Positions 23,189-26,734 of a DNA stretch of 26,734 nucleotides are shown here, one piece after another (position 1 is the stretch's first letter; every line of letters begins with the position of its first letter). The notes beneath the pieces were generated by a model, which saw only the letters and a list, made by a program, of their open reading frames with translations, made no database searches and was not told the origin of the DNA. Source of the stretch: DUQU01 sp964481475 (GTDB lineage: Bacteria > Bacillota_I > Bacilli_A > Acholeplasmatales > UBA5453); contig CAYZTG010000013.1 of the NCBI GenBank assembly GCA_964481475.1, positions 1 to 26,734 of the forward strand. Direction: 5' to 3'. The position numbers were made by a program, and so were the translations under genes.

Positions 23189-25144
23189 ATGAAAAATGCT
23201 AAGAAAGTATCAGCACTGATTTTAGCTTTTTTTGTGTCATGTATTCTTTTTGCTATTTCAAGCAATAATGTTTACGCTTGGTCAGGTAGCACTGAGGAAC
23301 AAGTTTCAGCAGATCATAAAGTCTATAGTAAAGCGACATTAGACGATAACTTTGCTGATGATACAGTTGTTATTGAGTTAAATAGAGAGGAAAGTTTCAA
23401 GTTCAAGAATTATACTTTCGCAGATTTTCCTGAAGTACACTTATCAAGTATTGAAGACGTGAATAATAATGCAACACGAATTATTCAAGAACAAATTACT
23501 GCTGAGAATATGGGAAAATCTAGTGCAATAGATAGGTTGATAGATAATGAATCTTACAGAAGAATTATCACTCTTAAATTGGTAGAGCCTGGCAAAAGGA
23601 AAGTTCTGGAAGCGATAAGATTGCTTGAAAAAAGAGATGATATTATTAGTGCTAGTCCTGATTATATTTACTATTTTAGAGCATTACCAAATGACCAAAG
23701 TTTTACTGATTCAAGTTTTATTGCTACACATGGAACGCAGTGGGGATTAAACGGAATTACTTGGAACATAGGTGCTTCTGAAGCTTGGGATATTACTACA
23801 GGATCAAGTGAAGTAATCGTTGGAATAATAGATACAGGAATTCGAGCAACACATCAAGATTTAGTAAATAGAGTTGATGTAGGATTAAGTAGAGATTTTA
23901 CCCAAGGTAATCCAGTTGGTCATAATCCAGTGGATACCAATGGACATGGAACTATGGTTGCAGGAATAGTAGGTGCAGAAGGAAATAATAATCTAGGAAT
24001 TACAGGTGTTGCTCAAAACATAACTCTGGTACAGTTAAGAGTTAGTATGTCATATGCTGGAGTAGGTGCTGTGCAGATTGCTGATGCAATTGATTACGCA
24101 ACAGGAACATTTACAACAAGCAGACCGATTTCAATATTGAATTTCAGTGGAGGTAGTTCTAATGAGAGTACTGCTATTAGACAAGCGTTATTGTCGTACC
24201 CAGGATTATTTGTTTCAGCTGCTGATAATGCTAATTTAGATCACGACACATCGTTAGACTATCCTACTGAATATAGTAGAGATCCTAGCTTCACACGTAA
24301 CAATATCATTTCTGTTAGTTCATTAAATTCGTTGGGTACAAAGCCTACTTTGGCAGCTTTTGGACAAACAAGCGTTACAATATTTGCTCCTGGAGAAGAT
24401 ATTTTAAGCACTCGCTCCACAAGTAATACAGCATATATAAGAGGAAGTGGAACCTCTTTTGCCACACCACATGTCGTAGGGGTAGCTGCATTAATGCTGT
24501 CAGTTAATCCGAATTTATCACCATCTCAAATTAAACAAATATTAATTAATACTGCTACATCATTTCCTGCTTTAAGCACACTTTGTGTAGCAGGAGGACG
24601 ACTTAATGCATTAGCGGCAGTTCAAGATGTTCCACTACCACATTCACATTCATATGATGTTACATGGATTAATTATAGACAACATAGATCAATTTGTTCT
24701 TGTGGTGACAAAACAAGTCTAGTAGGACATGCTGTTTCAATTAATGATAATGGTTTTCCTTATAAAACTTGTTTAGTATGTGGTGGACCAGCTGAAATGG
24801 GATTTGTAGGATTCGATAATCTACCAAATATGTTTGAGTCATTATCATCAATTTATATTCGTGAGTACTTTGGAAACGATAGTTTTATATTGTCAAATGG
24901 CGTTATCGTTTTATCTGATATAGATTTAGAAGCGTATTATGAAGGCACACTTATTTTACCTGATTCATATGATTCCAGTAATCATCATAGTCATGATTGC
25001 GAAGCTTGTTATAGCGCATGTATAGATTGTGATAGTAGTTGTTATGACTGTGACGATTATAATGTTATGTATACCTACAATGATAGACGTAAAACATTGT
25101 ATGTTCATCTAAATCGAAGAGAACAAGATTTCTTTAATAACTGA
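23189..25144 (+). CDS. Secreted subtilisin-family (S8) serine protease with Cys-rich C-terminus
   Basis: 651 residues. Signal peptide 1-31 ends VYA. A propeptide-like region (~55-165) carries an I9-like motif ('ITLKLVEPGKRKVLEAIRLL', then ISASPDYIY). The S8 domain spans ~185-475 with a complete triad: D215 (GIIDTGI), H253 (NGHGTMVAG), S423 (GTSFATPH); N347 fills the oxyanion position, in ADN rather than the usual AGN. The C-terminal ~165 residues have a CxCG...CxxCG pair (C503, C505, C528, C531) with nearby His, then a linker and three tandem C-x2-C-x3 heptads (C604-C621). No anchor motif is visible, so it is probably secreted. AGGAGGGG precedes the ATG. It follows the PrcB-like lipoprotein and ends in its own terminator. 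GC content and codon choice differ somewhat from the housekeeping genes. Confidence 0.92.
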   Translation: MKNAKKVSALILAFFVSCILFAISSNNVYAWSGSTEEQVSADHKVYSKATLDDNFADDTVVIELNREESFKFKNYTFADFPEVHLSSIEDVNNNATRIIQEQITAENMGKSSAIDRLIDNESYRRIITLKLVEPGKRKVLEAIRLLEKRDDIISASPDYIYYFRALPNDQSFTDSSFIATHGTQWGLNGITWNIGASEAWDITTGSSEVIVGIIDTGIRATHQDLVNRVDVGLSRDFTQGNPVGHNPVDTNGHGTMVAGIVGAEGNNNLGITGVAQNITLVQLRVSMSYAGVGAVQIADAIDYATGTFTTSRPISILNFSGGSSNESTAIRQALLSYPGLFVSAADNANLDHDTSLDYPTEYSRDPSFTRNNIISVSSLNSLGTKPTLAAFGQTSVTIFAPGEDILSTRSTSNTAYIRGSGTSFATPHVVGVAALMLSVNPNLSPSQIKQILINTATSFPALSTLCVAGGRLNALAAVQDVPLPHSHSYDVTWINYRQHRSICSCGDKTSLVGHAVSINDNGFPYKTCLVCGGPAEMGFVGFDNLPNMFESLSSIYIREYFGNDSFILSNGVIVLSDIDLEAYYEGTLILPDSYDSSNHHSHDCEACYSACIDCDSSCYDCDDYNVMYTYNDRRKTLYVHLNRREQDFFNN

Positions 25145-25226
25145 GTAAAGTAAACAATAAGTTGTGTAATAACAACAAATTTATAATAAAAAATGATTTT
25201 CAGCGAATTTAAATAACATAGGACTT

Positions 25227-25257
25227 GGTACTTCACTAAATATGTGAGGTACCTTTT
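25227..25257 (+). terminator. Intrinsic terminator after S8 protease
   Basis: 10-bp stem GGTACTTCAC (25227-25236) / GTGAGGTACC (25244-25253), one G-T wobble, 7-base loop, then TTTT. Confidence 0.8.
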
Positions 25258-25446
25258 CATTTTATGAATAACAAAAGTTGCCATCCCCCATCATCAAATA
25301 GTTAAATTAGCGATCCCCACCGAACGCCCCACATCTAAAATACGTGGGGCCTCTTTTTGAAAAAGTGAATTTGCTGTATCAAAATAGGTCACCCAACACA
25401 TTAGTAAAGCATTAGTCTGATACTTCAAGTATTGGACTTTTTTTAT
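25258..25446 (+). other. Gene-free spacer, locally GC-rich, with two more hairpins
   Basis: No credible gene lies between the protease terminator and psuG. The stretch holds two similar C-rich blocks (GCCATCCCCCATC near 25277 and GCGATCCCCACCG near 25309). It also has a GC-rich hairpin GCCCCAC (25326-25332) / GTGGGGC (25344-25350) followed by a T-rich tail, and an 11-bp terminator hairpin at 25414-25446. Its base composition is unlike the surrounding DNA. It may be debris of insertion-sequence ends; I cannot name the family. Confidence 0.5.
25414..25446 (+). terminator. Intrinsic terminator directly upstream of truncated psuG
   Basis: 11-bp stem AGTCTGATACT (25414-25424) / AGTATTGGACT (25428-25438) with loop TCA and two G-T pairs, followed by a T run. 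It stands 36 bases ahead of the psuG frame, so transcription from upstream should not reach psuG. Confidence 0.75.
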
Positions 25447-25482
25447 CGTTTTTAGTCAAAAACAGTTAAAAACAACAAACCA

Positions 25483-26340
25483 GTGGTTGCGCTTGAATCA
25501 ACCATTATCTCTCACGGTATGCCATACCCTGATAATGTCGTTATGGCTAAAAAAGTAGAACAAATTATTAGAGAAGAAGGTTCAATTCCTGCAACAATCG
25601 CAATCATGGATGGTAAGATCAAAATTGGATTATCATACCAAGATTTAGAAACATTAGCAAAATCAGAACACGCAATTAAAGTGTCAAGACGTGACTTAGC
25701 ATCTGTTATCGCATTAAAACAATTAGGAGCAACGACGGTAGCATCTACAATGATTTGTGCAGAAATGGCAGGTATCAAATTCTTCGTTACTGGTGGTATC
25801 GGTGGGGTTCATAAAGACTATGAACAAACACTATATGTTTCAGCTGACCTTGAAGAATTAGGACAAACCGATGTCACTGTCATCTGTGTGGGTGCTAAAA
25901 CGATTCTTGACTTACCAAGAACGATGGAGTACCTAGAAACTAAAGGTGTTTCAGTCGTTGGTTATCAAACGGAGGTACTGCCAGCATTTTACACTAGAAC
26001 ATCAAATATCAAACTACACTTATATGTCGATAGTGTTGAAGATTTGGCGAAAATTGTTTTTGCTAAAGAACAATTAAAATTAAAAGGTTACTTACTTGTT
26101 GCTAACCGAATCCCTGAAAAAGACTCACTTGATGGCGATTATATGAATGACATCATTAATAGAGAAGTAGAAGATTCTGTCAAAGATCATATCAGAGGTA
26201 AAAATGTTACACCATACCTACTCAAGAAAATTGTAGAAGAAACTCAAGGTAAGAGCTTAGAAGCTAACTTGGCACTTGTGTATAACAACGCAAAAGTTGG
26301 TGCGCTACTTGCTAAAGCTTATACGGCACTTCAAAAATAA
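25483..26340 (+). pseudogene. psuG: Pseudouridine-5'-phosphate glycosidase, 5'-truncated
   Basis: 285 residues from a GTG, all clearly PsuG: VALESTIISHGMPYP, the GSIPATIAI segment, VSRRDL, GATTVASTM, FFVTGGIGGVH, GAKTILDLP, GYQTEVLPAFYTR and the C-terminal NNAKVGA region. PsuG splits pseudouridine 5'-phosphate to uracil and ribose 5-phosphate. The E. coli catalytic residues Glu31 and Lys166 correspond to E5 and K139 here. About 25 N-terminal residues are missing. The frame is open further back (KTVKNNKPVV, homologous to the missing part) but only to a TAG at 25453-25455, with no ATG, GTG or TTG and no Shine-Dalgarno. It follows a terminator and has no visible promoter. GC is higher than in nearby genes. 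Probably a truncated, silent gene, though a cryptic GTG start is conceivable. Confidence 0.75.
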
Positions 26341-26347
26341 TTAAGTC

Positions 26348-26395
26348 AAAAAAGACAATTTGAGTCCATCTAGGATATCTAAATTGTCTTTTTTT
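26348..26395 (+). terminator. Intrinsic terminator after psuG
   Basis: 14-bp perfect stem (26348-26361 with 26381-26394; core AGACAATTT/AAATTGTCT), 19-base loop, T run. A/T-symmetric, so it may act in both directions. Confidence 0.8.
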
Positions 26396-26425
26396 CTGAC
26401 GTTTGGTGATAAAAAGTTATAAAGT

Positions 26426-26435
26426 NNNNNNNNNN
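26426..26435. other. Assembly gap (10 N)
   Basis: Ten consecutive undetermined bases, typical of a scaffold join of unknown true length. Linkage of the last ~300 bases to the rest is not proven. The stretch 26436-26600 after it contains no gene I can support. Confidence 0.98.
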
Positions 26436-26604
26436 AAAACATAATATGGATTCAAATTAAAAATATATGACTTTAAAAAAGCAGAATTATTCACTAACTA
26501 GTTGCGCGTTTTGTAGAAATCAATAAGCGACTAAAAACAAGGAATCATAATTAGCATTTCATATTGTTTTGCGATTAATTCAATAAATCTTTATTTATAA
26601 GTGT

Positions 26605-26629
26605 TATAATATAACTTGTAAACTACAAG
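26605..26629 (+). promoter_or_regulatory. Extended -10 promoter with operator-like dyad
   Basis: TGTTATAAT (TATAAT at 26605-26610) is followed at 26615-26629 by the perfect dyad CTTGTA-AAC-TACAAG, which would cover the transcription start. The position is that of a repressor operator for the gene at 26676. No regulator can be named. Confidence 0.55.
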
Positions 26630-26675
26630 ATTTAATTTACAATTGATTGAATTTGTTACGATTGAAGGAGTGTCC

Positions 26676-26734
26676 ATGAACAATAATCAAAAAGTCCTAA
26701 TAGGACAAGGGAAAGTATCTAAAGTATATTTAAT
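26676..26734 (+). CDS. Partial gene, N-terminus of a possible kinase/phosphotransferase
   Basis: Only 19 complete codons are in the window: MNNNQKVLIGQGKVSKVYL and one more. The GQGKVSKVY stretch resembles the glycine-rich ATP-binding loop of aminoglycoside-phosphotransferase or protein-kinase-like folds. AAGGAG at 26665-26670 supports the ATG. The dyad at 26615-26629 may regulate it. The call is tentative because almost all of the protein lies outside the window. Confidence 0.5.
   Translation, partial: MNNNQKVLIGQGKVSKVYL

Noticed and set aside
1..26734. CRISPR array, phage genes, rRNA or a defence island
   Set aside because: No spaced repeats beyond the 23-bp tandem, no phage structural or integrase genes, no rRNA, and no recognisable defence effector were seen.

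Overview
The window is AT-rich bacterial DNA with Firmicutes/Mollicutes-type gene content and order: rplU-prp-rpmA-obgE, ruvA-ruvB-queA, a T-box ahead of valS, and L27 with the cleavable N-terminal extension. TGA is clearly a stop codon (valS, ruvA, ruvB and the S8 protease end in it, and Trp is TGG), so this is genetic code 11. An Acholeplasma/Izemoplasma-like or neighbouring Bacillota lineage fits; that placement is inference. A run of ten Ns at 26426-26435 marks a scaffold join, so the last ~300 bases need not be adjacent to the rest.

Bases 1-9510 are compact housekeeping operons on the + strand. They hold a DegV fatty-acid-binding protein; a Val T-box controlling GNAT-valS-folC; radC, whose ribosome-binding site lies inside the folC terminator hairpin; a DUF697 membrane protein; a strong promoter and leader for rplU-prp-rpmA; and obgE. 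A bidirectional terminator separates obgE from a convergent DUF4349 lipoprotein (minus strand). Next come an alpha/beta hydrolase overlapping glpK (+), and then a convergent 1201-residue coiled-coil protein (minus) that is the most striking uncharacterised gene here.

Bases 16455-20964 form one dense + strand unit: ruvA-ruvB-queA, a small membrane-anchored PTS EIIB-like protein without the catalytic Cys, a DUF368 (PopT-type) transporter, trmB, and tRNA-Val(GAC). The tRNA gene contains the trmB stop codon. Its anticodon is complementary to the GTC specifier I read in the T-box ahead of valS, so both sides of that regulatory circuit are in the window.

From ~20965 onwards the DNA looks accessory. 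It holds an internally deleted IS66 element with recognisable ends and a frameshift in the catalytic DETTL codon, then a lipoprotein with a PrcB-like middle region next to a secreted subtilisin-family protease. That pairing recalls the Treponema PrcB/PrtP (dentilisin) system. The protease has an odd C-terminus with three tandem C-x2-C-x3 heptads. A GC-richer spacer with several hairpins follows, then a 5'-truncated psuG. Beyond the gap is the start of a kinase-like gene with an operator-like dyad at its promoter.
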